A model generated the notes under the pieces. The model was not told the origin of the DNA. It made no database searches and saw only the letters and a program-made list of their open reading frames with translations. 48,229 nucleotides of DNA from Pseudomonadota bacterium (GTDB lineage: Bacteria > Pseudomonadota > Gammaproteobacteria > Acidiferrobacterales > Acidiferrobacteraceae), in contig JAKAXM010000016.1 in the NCBI GenBank assembly GCA_021816625.1, positions 2,978-51,206 on the forward strand, read 5' to 3'. Made by a program: the position numbers and the translations under genes. Shown one piece after another: positions 1 through 9,029 of this stretch (the first letter of the stretch is position 1; every line of letters starts with the position of its first letter).

Positions 1-1650
1 CGGATAGGTGCTGCCGTCCTTGCGTCGGTGTTCGGTGTTCAGGGTGACGCGATCGACCTTGTGTTCCTTTAGCGGCCGCAATATGTCTTCGATGTCTTGC
101 TCGGACATATGGGGTTTTATCATCACCGGCGTAAGCCCCTGGAGTTCGGAGATGGAGTAGCCGAGATTGCGCTGGGCCCCCGTGTTCGCGAATAGGAACC
201 GTTGGGTCTGTGTATCGAACATGTAGATCTCGTCCGACGACTCGTCTAGGATCTTGGCAAGCCGGCCCAGCATGTCATCGCGGCCTTTGCGGGCCGTCAC
301 ATCCTCCGCAAGGAGCACCACATAATCCAGGGTTTTGTCCGATCGCCGCACGGCCCGCAAGGTCATATGGACATAGACAGGCCGCCCATTCTTGTGGATA
401 TAGCGCTTATCCAGGACCGTCGCATCGAGGTCCCCGGCCCGCATACTTTCGAGGAGGCGCCGATTGTCGGCTAGGTCGTCTGGATGGGTAAGGTCCGCCC
501 AGGTCTTTTGCAAAAGCTCGTCGCGCGTATAGCCGAGCATCGCACAAAGGGCATCGTTGACCTCGAGCCATTGCGCTTGCGAACTTGTGGCAGCCATGCC
601 GACGGTGGCCTGTTCGAAGTAGGCCCGAAAGTGGCGTTCGCGCATCTCAAGCGTGGCCTGCGCCCGGCGCCGCTGATTATCTTGATCCATCGCGTCGAGC
701 GCGAACGACACGGCACCCGCCATGTCTTGGAGGATGGCCATCGTGTCCTTGTCGAAAGCGTGTTTTTGACCATGGTAGACGGTAAGGACCGCAAACGGGC
801 ATCCGCCTCTGACTATAGGAAACGATCCGGCCGACTGGAACCCAAAGGCGGCTGCACTCGCCCGCCAGGGTGCCATCATCGTGCTATCGTTAAAATCGCC
901 GACGATTACCGGCCTTTGTTCGCGGTAGGCAGTGCCGCTTGGTCCGCGGCCCTCCGGGATATCACGGGACGCGGACACGCGCAGGTCTTTGATGTAGTCA
1001 AGGCCCGCGCCGTGGTTTGCGACCACCTGGACCGTCTCGTCGTTTTCCACGATGCCGATCCAGGCCATGGCCACACCCCCGAGGTCCACGGCAGTCTGAC
1101 AGGTCAGGGCAAATAGGGCGGGCGCATCGCGGACGCGGCGTACGCCGGCGTTGACGGCACTCAAGGCTTGGTAGAGTTGGGTCAGCCGCGCGATGCGCGC
1201 CGCGGAGCGCCGTTCCGGCCCCAGGTCTTGCAAGGAAATCACATAGCGCCAAGGACCTTTGTGGGGCCAAGGCCTCGCGTAGGCCCTGAGACAGGAATCG
1301 AAGGTGCCGGAGGCCGTGCCTTTGTCGGGACAGTATTCAATCGGCTTGCCGATCGCTGGGTCTGCGGGGAAGCCCGGGAGCACGGCCTCTATCGGTGCGC
1401 CTACCAGGGTCTTCGGCGATTGCCCAAGCAGTTGCGTGGCGGCGGGGTTCGCGAGCGCGATCCGCCCCTCTTGCGTCACGCAGAGAACCGCCTCGGTCAG
1501 ACCCTGCAATGCATCGTGGACACAGGCGTCGGGTGTGTCGAGGCTTACGCGTTGCGGGTTGCGATACCCAAAAAGATCGCCGAAGAAAGCGGCGAACCTC
1601 GCGCGCGCCGTCATGGCAGTGCGTGCCCGCGTGCTTCCGTGACTGGGCAT
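1..1650 (-). CDS. multidomain PAS/GAF sensor protein (partial, C-terminus outside window)
   Basis: An open frame runs from an ATG at 1650 to the window edge without a stop, giving about 550 residues. From the N-terminus I see a PAS-like segment (about residues 45-100, with VLCVTQEGRIALANPA), a GAF domain (about 150-310, with the signature GPSGTAYREQRPVIV), a PAS domain (about 335-450, with MLGYTRDELLQKTW and a PAC-like end LLAEDVTARK) and a second canonical PAS domain (from about 458, with IYMFDTQTQRFLFAN and NLGYSISELQG). Such stacks usually sit upstream of GGDEF/EAL or histidine kinase output domains, which would lie outside the window. No membrane segment is visible, so it is probably a cytosolic redox or ligand sensor. 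The ATG at 1650 has no strong ribosome binding site, so the start is uncertain. Confidence 0.85.
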   Translation of the reverse strand, partial: MPSHGSTRARTAMTARARFAAFFGDLFGYRNPQRVSLDTPDACVHDALQGLTEAVLCVTQEGRIALANPAATQLLGQSPKTLVGAPIEAVLPGFPADPAIGKPIEYCPDKGTASGTFDSCLRAYARPWPHKGPWRYVISLQDLGPERRSAARIARLTQLYQALSAVNAGVRRVRDAPALFALTCQTAVDLGGVAMAWIGIVENDETVQVVANHGAGLDYIKDLRVSASRDIPEGRGPSGTAYREQRPVIVGDFNDSTMMAPWRASAAAFGFQSAGSFPIVRGGCPFAVLTVYHGQKHAFDKDTMAILQDMAGAVSFALDAMDQDNQRRRAQATLEMRERHFRAYFEQATVGMAATSSQAQWLEVNDALCAMLGYTRDELLQKTWADLTHPDDLADNRRLLESMRAGDLDATVLDKRYIHKNGRPVYVHMTLRAVRRSDKTLDYVVLLAEDVTARKGRDDMLGRLAKILDESSDEIYMFDTQTQRFLFANTGAQRNLGYSISELQGLTPVMIKPHMSEQDIEDILRPLKEHKVDRVTLNTEHRRKDGSTYP

Positions 1651-1722
1651 TGATTGTTGGGTGTCTTGCAAGTAACGGCAAACGACCGGGGCACCCAGCC
1701 CGCGATCGAAGGACCACGAGAC

Positions 1723-1750
1723 TCCATAGGCATAAACGTGCCTCGGTCAA
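1723..1750 (-). promoter_or_regulatory. possible sigma-70 promoter for the PAS/GAF sensor gene
   Basis: On the minus strand TTGACC (1750-1745) is followed after 16 bases by TATGGA (1728-1723). This would start a transcript near 1716, about 65 bases before the ATG at 1650. Seen in sequence; function inferred. Confidence 0.4.
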
Positions 1751-1931
1751 ACATTGTTCACGCCCGCTGTCTCGGTTTTACAAGCATCTACGTGTTACGG
1801 CAGCCTTCTTGCGAGTGTGGCACGCACAAAGGCCTTGTCAAGAAAGCGTGTCGCACCACAGGCCAAGCCGGCCGTGGATGCAGGGGCGTCCTGCCGCTCA
1901 GCCGGTGCCCGCGGTAAGGGGCATTGGCATT

Positions 1932-1959
1932 GGGGGGCCTCTATGCGTATGCGCCCCCC
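1932..1959. terminator. GC-rich hairpin downstream of yajR-like gene
   Basis: GGGGGGC (1932-1938) and GCCCCCC (1953-1959) form a perfect 7-bp stem with a 14-base loop, about 20 bases beyond the stop of the MFS gene at 1980. There is no U-tract, so this could be a weak or Rho-assisted terminator. The rest of 1651-1979 shows only the promoter given above. Confidence 0.35.
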
Positions 1960-1979
1960 GGGCCCGCGGCGATAGTCGG

Positions 1980-3422
1980 CTAGCCGCGCAGATAACGGCC
2001 GACACCGGTCTGTGCAGGTGCCTCGATCGGTGCGAGCTCGGACCGGGCGAAGGCTTGCAGCGCGCTTTCGTCAATGCGGGTCCGATCGATTTTCAGATAG
2101 GCCACCCCTTCGTCTTCTGCGACCAGCACTTCGGCGACGCCGGGGATAGTGGCGAGCGCGGCCTGGAGGGTCTGCTGAGACCGCTCCCGGGACGGGCTGA
2201 TGGGGAGGACGTAGCTCGACAGATAGGGGGGCTCGTTCATGCGTACCGCGACTAGGAACCAAATCATGATGAGCCCGGCGCTCGTGAGGATATCGCCGTT
2301 GATACCCCACACACCGTAGATGGCGCCGCCCACCGTACCGCCCGTGAACACGCCCAGGAACTGGGATGTCGAGTAGGCCCCCATGGCAGTCCCTTTCTGA
2401 TCGACAGGTGCGACCTTCGCGACCAGCGATGGGATGGTGGCCTCGAGGACACTAAAGGCCGTAAAAAACACGAGGAGTCCTATGGCCATGGCGATCAAGG
2501 ATACATCGGCATAGACGTAGGCCAGATTGGCAAGCCCCAGGACCACGATGGCGCCGAGCAGGATCTGACGCATCTTGCGGCGCTGCTCGGCGATGATGAT
2601 GAAGGGAATCATCAGGAGAAACGCAAGGATCATGATCGGCAGATAGAGCTCCCAGCTGCGATTGACCGGCACATGCGTGATGCTTGCAAGTAGCACCGGC
2701 ATCACGACGAAGTTTGATGTGAGGACAAACTGCATGATGAAGATGCCGAGGTCGAGCCGCAGGAGCTCTGCATTTTTTAGGACCTTGGTTAAGGACGCCG
2801 CGACCACCGTGGTGTCGCGGTGGGACAAATGGGCGCGCGGGTTGGGTATAACGCCGATCACCACGCCCATGGCCACGAGGCCTAGGCCCGCGGTCGTCCA
2901 GAATATCCCGGAGACGCCGATCCAGCTGTTCAGCAAGGGGCCAAGAACGAGGCCGATCGTAAAGGCAACGCCGATGCTGACGCCGATCGTCGCCATGATC
3001 TTAGTGCGATGCTGTTCACGTGTCAGGTCGGCGGCCAGCGCAAGTACAGTCGATGACATGGCCCCCGAACCTTGGAGGGCGCGCCCGACGATGATCCCTA
3101 TGATGGTATGCGCCGTTGCGGCAACGATGCTTCCAGCGATAAAGACCGTGAGCGCGATCAGCATCACGGGTTTGCGCCCGATACGGTCGGATAGCCGTCC
3201 CAGCGGGATCTGGAACGTGGCCTGCGCGAGCCCGTAGATGCCCATCGCAAGCCCGATCAAGATCGGGGTATGGCCCCTTAGTTCTGTACCGTAGACCGTA
3301 AAGACCGGAAGGATCATAAACAAGCCCAGCATCCGGACCATGTAGATCGCGGCCAGCGAGTAGGCGGTCCGTCGTTCCTGCGGCGACATCTTGCTATCGA
3401 ACGCTACTGACTGATCTGACAT
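1980..3422 (-). CDS. yajR: MFS transporter, YajR-like with C-terminal YAM-type domain
   Basis: A 480-residue major facilitator protein with about 12 hydrophobic helices, expected in the inner membrane. The cytoplasmic loop motif A is clear (GRLSDRIGRKPVML, about residue 97), as is a motif around GRALQGSGAMSS in helix 4. After the last helix a soluble tail of about 70 residues (from roughly 405, including IPGVAEVLVAEDEGVAYLKI) resembles the ferredoxin-like YAM domain of E. coli YajR, which most MFS proteins lack. The substrate of YajR is unknown and I do not assign one here; proton-driven drug or metabolite efflux is the family expectation. The gene stands alone. The ATG at 3422 has GGAGG upstream at a slightly long spacing. 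Confidence 0.85.
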   Translation of the reverse strand: MSDQSVAFDSKMSPQERRTAYSLAAIYMVRMLGLFMILPVFTVYGTELRGHTPILIGLAMGIYGLAQATFQIPLGRLSDRIGRKPVMLIALTVFIAGSIVAATAHTIIGIIVGRALQGSGAMSSTVLALAADLTREQHRTKIMATIGVSIGVAFTIGLVLGPLLNSWIGVSGIFWTTAGLGLVAMGVVIGVIPNPRAHLSHRDTTVVAASLTKVLKNAELLRLDLGIFIMQFVLTSNFVVMPVLLASITHVPVNRSWELYLPIMILAFLLMIPFIIIAEQRRKMRQILLGAIVVLGLANLAYVYADVSLIAMAIGLLVFFTAFSVLEATIPSLVAKVAPVDQKGTAMGAYSTSQFLGVFTGGTVGGAIYGVWGINGDILTSAGLIMIWFLVAVRMNEPPYLSSYVLPISPSRERSQQTLQAALATIPGVAEVLVAEDEGVAYLKIDRTRIDESALQAFARSELAPIEAPAQTGVGRYLRG

Positions 3423-3895
3423 GGGTGGCGGCTACCTCCGGTAAACCGAGATGGGGGACGGGTCTCACGTTTTGCGCGTAAGCTTATCATGAAATAGCAG
3501 GGCACCGCGCCGACGCGCGGCTGACGCGGCGCGGTTTCTGTGTGAGGCGGCGGTAAGGTCTAAAGGGGCGCCGTGGGGCACTGCAGCCGGCTCTAGGGGG
3601 CGGCGGACGTGCCACCCTGGGGGTCCCTGTGCACGCGGGGGGCTCACGGTCTATGGGGGTTTAGGCGCGTCGTCTACGGGACCGCGTGTATGCCCGTCAG
3701 CCGGCATGGTCTCATCCGGCGGTCTGTCCCGGCCGCTTTCGGAAGGACGGGGCGTGCGGCCACTTGGCTGGACAATGCCGACTGGGGGTGGGTGTGCGGT
3801 GGGACCTGAGGCTTGGGTGTTAGGGCCGTCGTCCCCTCTGTCGGTTTGGGCCCGATTGGGGTTTGCCGGGGCGGCCGTAATGTGATGGAGGCGGT
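3423..3895. other. intergenic region between divergent yajR-like gene and cdd
   Basis: 473 bases that must hold the promoters of the two divergent genes. Long open frames here lack family features and are antisense to the deaminase. I see no convincing -35/-10 pair, RNA gene or repeat. Confidence 0.5.
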
Positions 3896-4339
3896 ATGGT
3901 ACATGATGAGAACGGTACGATGCAGGATGAGATCGCGCGCTTGCGGGCCGTTGCGGAGCAGGCCCTGGTCCATTCCTATGCGCCTTACTCGCAATATCCC
4001 GTGGGGGCCGCGGTCATGACGGTCGCAGGAGAGATCTTTGGCGGATGTAATGTCGAAAACGCGGCCTTTCCCCTGGGTCTGTGTGCCGAGGCCAATGCCA
4101 TAGGGATCATGGTCGCGGCCCGTGGCCCTACCCTGATACGTGCGGTGTTGGTCGCGGTGGCGGTTACCCCCCGGGCGTGGCCGTGTGGCGGTTGCCGGCA
4201 GCGTCTCCAGGAATTCGCGGCCGAGGGCGCCATGGTCCACGCCGTCGGTGCCGATGGGCACGTGTTGAGTAGGCCGCTTGCCGTCCTCTTGCCGGAGAGT
4301 TTCGGTCCGACAAACCTCGGGCATTCCCACACCGAGTGA
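3896..4339 (+). CDS. cdd: cytidine deaminase
   Basis: A 147-residue zinc-dependent deaminase that hydrolyses cytidine and deoxycytidine to uridine and deoxyuridine in pyrimidine salvage. The length fits the small homotetrameric class. The N-terminal substrate-binding segment (SYAPYSQYPVGAA), the catalytic CAEANAI motif with Cys as zinc ligand and Glu as proton shuttle, and the second zinc motif PCGGCRQRLQEF are all present. GGAGG at 3887-3891 supports the ATG at 3896. The gene is single and converges on the phosphoesterase gene. Confidence 0.95.
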   Translation: MVHDENGTMQDEIARLRAVAEQALVHSYAPYSQYPVGAAVMTVAGEIFGGCNVENAAFPLGLCAEANAIGIMVAARGPTLIRAVLVAVAVTPRAWPCGGCRQRLQEFAAEGAMVHAVGADGHVLSRPLAVLLPESFGPTNLGHSHTE

Positions 4340-4405
4340 TGGCCATGGCGTCATACGATGAGCCCCAATCCTGAACGGCGGCAGCGGCCGTCATTCAGGG
4401 ACAGG

Positions 4406-4450
4406 GCCCGCCGCGCGCCCGGCGACGGGCATGGCGGCGGGCATGGCGGC
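4406..4450. repeat. inverted repeat and 12-bp tandem repeat between convergent genes
   Basis: GCCCGCCG (4406-4413) pairs perfectly with CGGCGGGC (4435-4442). Overlapping it, GGGCATGGCGGC is exactly duplicated head to tail at 4427-4438 and 4439-4450. The position between two convergent stops suits a bidirectional terminator, but no U-tract is present. Confidence 0.5.
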
Positions 4451-4460
4451 ATCCGCAGTC

Positions 4461-7235
4461 TTAAGGCGCGGCGCTCGCCCCAGCCTCATAGGCGGCCAAG
4501 GGTGCGCCGTGCGACCGGGCGTAGCGTGCCAGATAGCGCATCTGTGCCTCATAAGCCGCTTGGCCGCGGGCTGCGATCCATTCCTGGCGCATTTGTACGG
4601 GGCCTGGGACCTTAAGGAGCGTGGTCGGGTCGTAGGCCTCGCGGGGCGGTGCCGCATGGGCGCCGTGGATGTCGGTATGGGCCTTATACCAGCGCGGTGA
4701 CAGGACGTGGCCGGTCGCCCCCGCTTCGCGGCGCAGCAAGGTGTAGTGCGAGCAGACCCCGGCGTTGAAGGTGACGGGAATCCGCGACGCCAACACCGGC
4801 GTTTGCGCAAAGTCGGGACGGGGCGTCCATAAACCTCTGAGCACCCCGGCGTTCTGGTCCCATTGCGACAGCGGCGGCAAGCCGAAGATCGCCTCGGTCG
4901 TTTTTAGGATGTTGACCTGCGAATACGGGTGGGTGTCGAGCCGTCCACGTTTGACCCACGGCCCGACTGCCAAGGCGAAGGTGCGGTGGGCGTTGATGTG
5001 ATCGGCGCCGGACTGCGCGTCGTCTTCGGTCAAAAAGACCACCATGTGACGCCATTGGGGGGTCGTCGACAGGTAGTGAATGAAGCGGGCGGTGGCGAGA
5101 TCGTTGTTTGCCACATAGTAGTTCGGGCTGTAGTAGCAGGGTTTGCGGCCGGCTGTGTGATCGTCCGGCAGCCAGATGTAGATGAAGTGAGGGAAGGCCT
5201 GGCCCGGGTGGGCCTTGAGCCAGTGAACGGCAAGCTGCGCGCGCCTGGTATCGAGCAGCATGCGATCCCAGCCCGGGAAACTGGTCGCGAGATGGGCCTT
5301 CATCGCCTTTGATATGGCGCCTTGGCGGGCGCGTGCCACGAACTCGCCGAAGTCCTCGAACGAGACGCCATGATTCAAGAGATCGTTGAAGAGAAAAAGG
5401 CGCGCCGGGTAACTGATCCATGGGTTCGACCAGCGGCCCAGGGCCGACAGATTTTCGTAGATCGCGTAGGGGTTATCGATCCCCAGGGGTAGGCCGCCTG
5501 TGCCCGTGGCCCCGCCCGGGACCAAGGACTGGGTCCAGCCCGGATTCGGGACGAAGCCGCGGTGCGAATAGTATTCGGGCCAGGTCCTCTGCACAAAATC
5601 GGAATCCGAGGCGGCGGTGGTCCACTGGTGTCCTTGGGCGGTCACCTCGCCGTCAGCCAGAAACTGCGCAAACAGCGTATAGCGTTGCGCCAGGGCGTAG
5701 AGGTTGGGCAGTTCGCGCGGCCCATACAGATCGAGATGGGGGTCGGCATAGGATCCCGCCTGCCGGTATTTCCCGAAGTCCTCGTCGAAGGTCTTGTTTT
5801 CGCGCAAAATAAAGACGACATAGTGGATGTGGCGGCGGAGGAAGGCGATAGTGGCGCGGTCGCGCCGTACCCGATCCGTGCGCGCCCGTCGCGTGAAACC
5901 GTCATGCCGTAGCGCAAGCCGCGTCCAGCCGGGGAGCTTTGCCGTGAGAGCCGAGAGCGATACCTTTTGGATCAAGCCGTCCATCATGTCGCCGACCCAC
6001 TGATGATGGATGTTCGGGCCGGACCCCAGGCCTTTGGCGGCCACCACATAGAGGGCGTGGGCGTCGGCCGTCACGGCCGTTGGGTACCAGCCCGTGGGGA
6101 TAAGGCCTTCACGCCGCCCGGAACGCAAATCGAAGACGGCGACATCGTTATTGCCGGCGTTGGCGACGAACAGCCGGCCGCCGGTGATGGCAAGCCCGTC
6201 GGGATAACTTCCCGGGGGTGCCCCCGGGTAGGGGCTATCGTCGAAGGTACGTACGATGGCAGCGGTCGCCGTATCGATCTCGACGACTCGATCTACGTTG
6301 GCAAGGGCTACCAGGACATCAGGGCTATGGGATCGTGCGGCGAGCGCGGTCGGATGGAGGCCGGCTGCGCTCGCCGCCGCCCGGGGTCCGAGCGGTATGA
6401 CGTGGGTGAGACGCAGGCGATGCGGATCGACCACGGCGATGGCGTTGCTGCCCCAGAGGCTTACGGCCAGCGATCGCCCCCGGTCGGCGAGCGCCATCGC
6501 GTAGGGGTAGGGTCCGACGTTGAGGTAGCGGACCCGGCTCGTAGCAAGATTGATGCGGGCGAGACTATTGGCGAGCAGACCCGTGACGAAGAGATGCTGG
6601 CCCCGTGGCCCCAGCACGACATCATCGGGGTAGAATCGTCGGGGCGTTCCGACATGGTGGCCCTGGTAATGGTAGGGGTATTGATCCTTGGGAAAGGGTT
6701 GCCAGGTCACGGAGTAGCGGCGGACAAGCACGGGGCGCCCGTTCTGGACCCGGAAGGCTAGGACGTCATTCGTATATCCGCCGGCGGCGTAGTAGACGCC
6801 GCCGGGACCGGCGACCAGTCCCTGAAAGAGATTTTGATGTCCGACTGCGAGTACCCCGCCCCTGTGGGCCGGGACCCCTTGGTGGGATCCGCGGTAGACG
6901 GCGAGCGCACCCAAGCGTTGCAGCGATCGCGCGCCGTAGAGCGTCACGGTTTGGGCACGGGTCGCGCCGTTTGCGAGCACCAGCAGGATCTTGCCCGAGA
7001 CCGTGACCGCGGTTGCGAAGTTGGGCGTGCCGTTGATCGTCCCCACGGGACTTGCGACCCGCCCCGTGGGCAGCACGTGCGCGTAGTCCGCGCGATTTCC
7101 GGCATCTATGGTCACTGCCCGATCCACGTCCCGGATGTTCGTCGTGGGGTGTCCGAATGCACCCTGACTGGCCGCGAGGGTGCACAAGCCCACGAGCCAT
7201 GATTCCCGACGTCCGTAAAAGCGCCTGTTTGGCAT
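4461..7235 (-). CDS. secreted beta-propeller (YVTN-type) plus phosphoesterase protein
   Basis: 924 residues from the ATG at 7235, chosen because GAGAGGA lies 6 bases upstream and because it directly precedes a signal peptide (RRESWLVGLCTLAASQGAFG). Residues about 30-430 consist of repeated blades such as YPYAMALADRGRSLAVSLWG and YPDGLAITGGRLFVANAGNN, typical of YVTN/Lactonase-like propellers. Residues about 460-850 match the PF04185 phosphoesterase family (phospholipase C/acid phosphatase-like): ENKTFDEDFG, GEVTAQGHQWT, LPDDHTAG and TEDDAQSGADH supply the usual metal-binding Asp, Glu, Asn and His. The protein is probably periplasmic; the substrate is unknown, with phosphate ester or phospholipid hydrolysis as the family expectation. 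The gene is monocistronic. Confidence 0.85.
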   Translation of the reverse strand: MPNRRFYGRRESWLVGLCTLAASQGAFGHPTTNIRDVDRAVTIDAGNRADYAHVLPTGRVASPVGTINGTPNFATAVTVSGKILLVLANGATRAQTVTLYGARSLQRLGALAVYRGSHQGVPAHRGGVLAVGHQNLFQGLVAGPGGVYYAAGGYTNDVLAFRVQNGRPVLVRRYSVTWQPFPKDQYPYHYQGHHVGTPRRFYPDDVVLGPRGQHLFVTGLLANSLARINLATSRVRYLNVGPYPYAMALADRGRSLAVSLWGSNAIAVVDPHRLRLTHVIPLGPRAAASAAGLHPTALAARSHSPDVLVALANVDRVVEIDTATAAIVRTFDDSPYPGAPPGSYPDGLAITGGRLFVANAGNNDVAVFDLRSGRREGLIPTGWYPTAVTADAHALYVVAAKGLGSGPNIHHQWVGDMMDGLIQKVSLSALTAKLPGWTRLALRHDGFTRRARTDRVRRDRATIAFLRRHIHYVVFILRENKTFDEDFGKYRQAGSYADPHLDLYGPRELPNLYALAQRYTLFAQFLADGEVTAQGHQWTTAASDSDFVQRTWPEYYSHRGFVPNPGWTQSLVPGGATGTGGLPLGIDNPYAIYENLSALGRWSNPWISYPARLFLFNDLLNHGVSFEDFGEFVARARQGAISKAMKAHLATSFPGWDRMLLDTRRAQLAVHWLKAHPGQAFPHFIYIWLPDDHTAGRKPCYYSPNYYVANNDLATARFIHYLSTTPQWRHMVVFLTEDDAQSGADHINAHRTFALAVGPWVKRGRLDTHPYSQVNILKTTEAIFGLPPLSQWDQNAGVLRGLWTPRPDFAQTPVLASRIPVTFNAGVCSHYTLLRREAGATGHVLSPRWYKAHTDIHGAHAAPPREAYDPTTLLKVPGPVQMRQEWIAARGQAAYEAQMRYLARYARSHGAPLAAYEAGASAAP

Positions 7236-7455
7236 TGCCGTTCCTCTCTTGATCCGTGCGCCGGATCGCGTTCGCCACGGCGCAGGATAAACCGTCATTA
7301 TGGCGATTCCATGGCAACGGCACCCCCGGATCATGGGCGTATGCCGAGGGCGGCCCCATCATCCTGGAGCCGCCATTTTTTAAACCCCATAAGGCCAACG
7401 ATCCGTGCCAAGCGTGTGCCATGGGCCGTTATGCGCAATAGGGGGAGCGGCGGAG

Positions 7456-7489
7456 GCGCGCGAACGGCGTGAGTCTCCCGTTCGCGCGC
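7456..7489. repeat. perfect 12-bp inverted repeat (possible terminator)
   Basis: GCGCGCGAACGG (7456-7467) and CCGTTCGCGCGC (7478-7489) are perfect reverse complements around a 10-base loop. The element lies about 55 bases beyond the tag stop on the minus strand. It could terminate tag transcription, although no T-tract follows. The rest of 7236-7544 shows nothing recognisable. Confidence 0.55.
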
Positions 7490-7544
7490 AGGGTGACGCA
7501 AACCGGTTCCGGGGCCTGCAAGCCCCTGGAGGGGGGGCGCCTTC

Positions 7545-8174
7545 CTAGGCCTTGCCCTGGTCGGGGCCGCATAAGGCCCGATGTCGGTGGCAACTCGTCA
7601 GGTGGTCATTGACCATGCCGCTTGCCTGCATGAAGGCATAAACAATGGTCGGACCGCAGAACCGGAAGCCTCGGCGCATGAGGGTTTGGGACATGGCCTG
7701 CGATTCCTCGGTCGCGGTGGGGACGTCTTCGCTGCGTTGGAAATGATTCACACGGGGCCGCCCTCCCAGAAAGCCCCAGAGCAGCGCCGAAAAGCCCGCC
7801 TCTTTCTCCATGATGTCAAGCCAGGCGCGCGCCGCAAGCACGGCGGCCTCGATCTTGGCGCGATGGCGCACGATCCCGGTGTCTTGGAGCAGGCTATCGA
7901 TCTTGGATCGATCGTAACGGGCGATTATCTCCGGATCGAAGCCGTCGAATGCGCGCCGGAAGTTCTCGCGTTTACGCAGGATCGTGATCCAGGAAAGCCC
8001 CGCCTGGAAGCCGTCAAGCACGAGTTTTTCAAAGAGCGCGCGGTCATCGTATTCTGGGACGCCCCACTCCCGATCGTGGTAGGCGATGTACAGCGGGTCG
8101 CTCTTGGGCCAAGGACAACGAGGCGTCTCATCGACGGGCGCGGGATTTTTGGGGGGGAAGGGTGGGGGCGACAT
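7545..8174 (-). CDS. tag: DNA-3-methyladenine glycosylase I
   Basis: 209 residues; excises 3-methyladenine from alkylated DNA as the first step of base excision repair. Strong Tag signatures: CPWPKSDPLYIAYHDREWG near residue 20, GFQAGLSWITILRKRENFR, LLQDTGIVRHRAKIEA, and RRGFRFCGPTIVYAFMQASG with VNDHLTSC at the end. The N-terminal Cys and His and the C-terminal His and Cys match the structural zinc ligands of E. coli Tag. A proline-rich extension of about 18 residues precedes the conserved domain, so a slightly later start is possible although no better ATG is seen. Stands alone. Confidence 0.95.
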   Translation of the reverse strand: MSPPPFPPKNPAPVDETPRCPWPKSDPLYIAYHDREWGVPEYDDRALFEKLVLDGFQAGLSWITILRKRENFRRAFDGFDPEIIARYDRSKIDSLLQDTGIVRHRAKIEAAVLAARAWLDIMEKEAGFSALLWGFLGGRPRVNHFQRSEDVPTATEESQAMSQTLMRRGFRFCGPTIVYAFMQASGMVNDHLTSCHRHRALCGPDQGKA

Positions 8175-8473
8175 AACATCATGCTAACCACTGACCGGGC
8201 CTGTGTCGACGCGTTGTGGACACGGACATCTGGCCCGCATCCCCGGGTACCAAGGCATCCTTTGGGTCGCGCCCTCCATTGGGGTGGCCAAGGCGGGGTC
8301 ATGCCGGCGCGCATCCATCGTTCGTCCCTATGCAACAGTGACGCTACCCTCGGAGCTGGATAGAATCGAGAGGGGCACGGCCCGTGTATCCCGCGTTCAG
8401 CATCTGGCAAGGCCCAGCCGGCCCGCCCACACTAGACATCGGCGTCGGCCAGGGATAGGAGGGTTTGAACAGG

Positions 8474-9007
8474 ATGGTTGCGGATAGGGGAGATGAGATA
8501 TTTGCCGATGAGCACGACAGCGCCGAGCTCGCCGCGCTCGTCAATGATGCCTATCGCGGAACGGGTCGCGTGCAGGGCTGGACCAGCGAGGCGCATTTGC
8601 TCGGTGGCCAGCGCATCGATGCCGATATGGTAGCGGACCTTTTATGCGCCCAAGATAGCTATATCGTGGTACGCCGCGACGCCGCGGGTCTGGCCGCCTG
8701 TCTCCATGTGCGCCGCGTGTCTACGACCCAGGTGGATCTCGGGCTGTTTGCGGTGCGCCCCGACTGCCAAGGCCGCGGCGTCGGCGGCCGCTTGCTCGCG
8801 GCGGCCGAGGCCTGGGCACATTCCGTTCTCGGGGCGTGCCGGGCCGAGATCACGGTGATCGGTTTGCGCGAGGACTTGGTGGCCTGGTATAGGCGCCGAG
8901 GTTATTGTTTCACGGGTATGCGGCGGCCTTTTCCCTACGGCGATGCGCGCTTTGGCCACCCCCGGCGGCCCGATCTCGCGCTGGATGTCATGAGTAAGGC
9001 GCTGTGA
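8474..9007 (+). CDS. GNAT family N-acetyltransferase
   Basis: 177 residues from the ATG at 8474, preceded by AGGAGGG at 8457-8463; an in-frame TTG at 8465 is too close to that site. The acetyl-CoA binding motif A is clear (LFAVRPDCQGRGVGGRLLAAA, with the R/Q-x-x-G-x-G/A core) and motif B follows (WYRRRGYCFTGM). The protein transfers an acetyl group from acetyl-CoA to an unidentified amine. The closing segment (FPYGDARFGHPRRPDLALDVMSK) resembles GNAT proteins of unknown substrate. No partner gene is adjacent, and the upstream 300 bases (8175-8473) show nothing definite. Confidence 0.85.
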   Translation: MVADRGDEIFADEHDSAELAALVNDAYRGTGRVQGWTSEAHLLGGQRIDADMVADLLCAQDSYIVVRRDAAGLAACLHVRRVSTTQVDLGLFAVRPDCQGRGVGGRLLAAAEAWAHSVLGACRAEITVIGLREDLVAWYRRRGYCFTGMRRPFPYGDARFGHPRRPDLALDVMSKAL

Positions 9008-9029
9008 GCCGAGCTGTGGCCGGCCCTCA

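Noticed and set aside
3674-4354. Minus-strand open frame of 226 codons opposite cdd
   Set aside because: Antisense to a clear cytidine deaminase and lacks family features.
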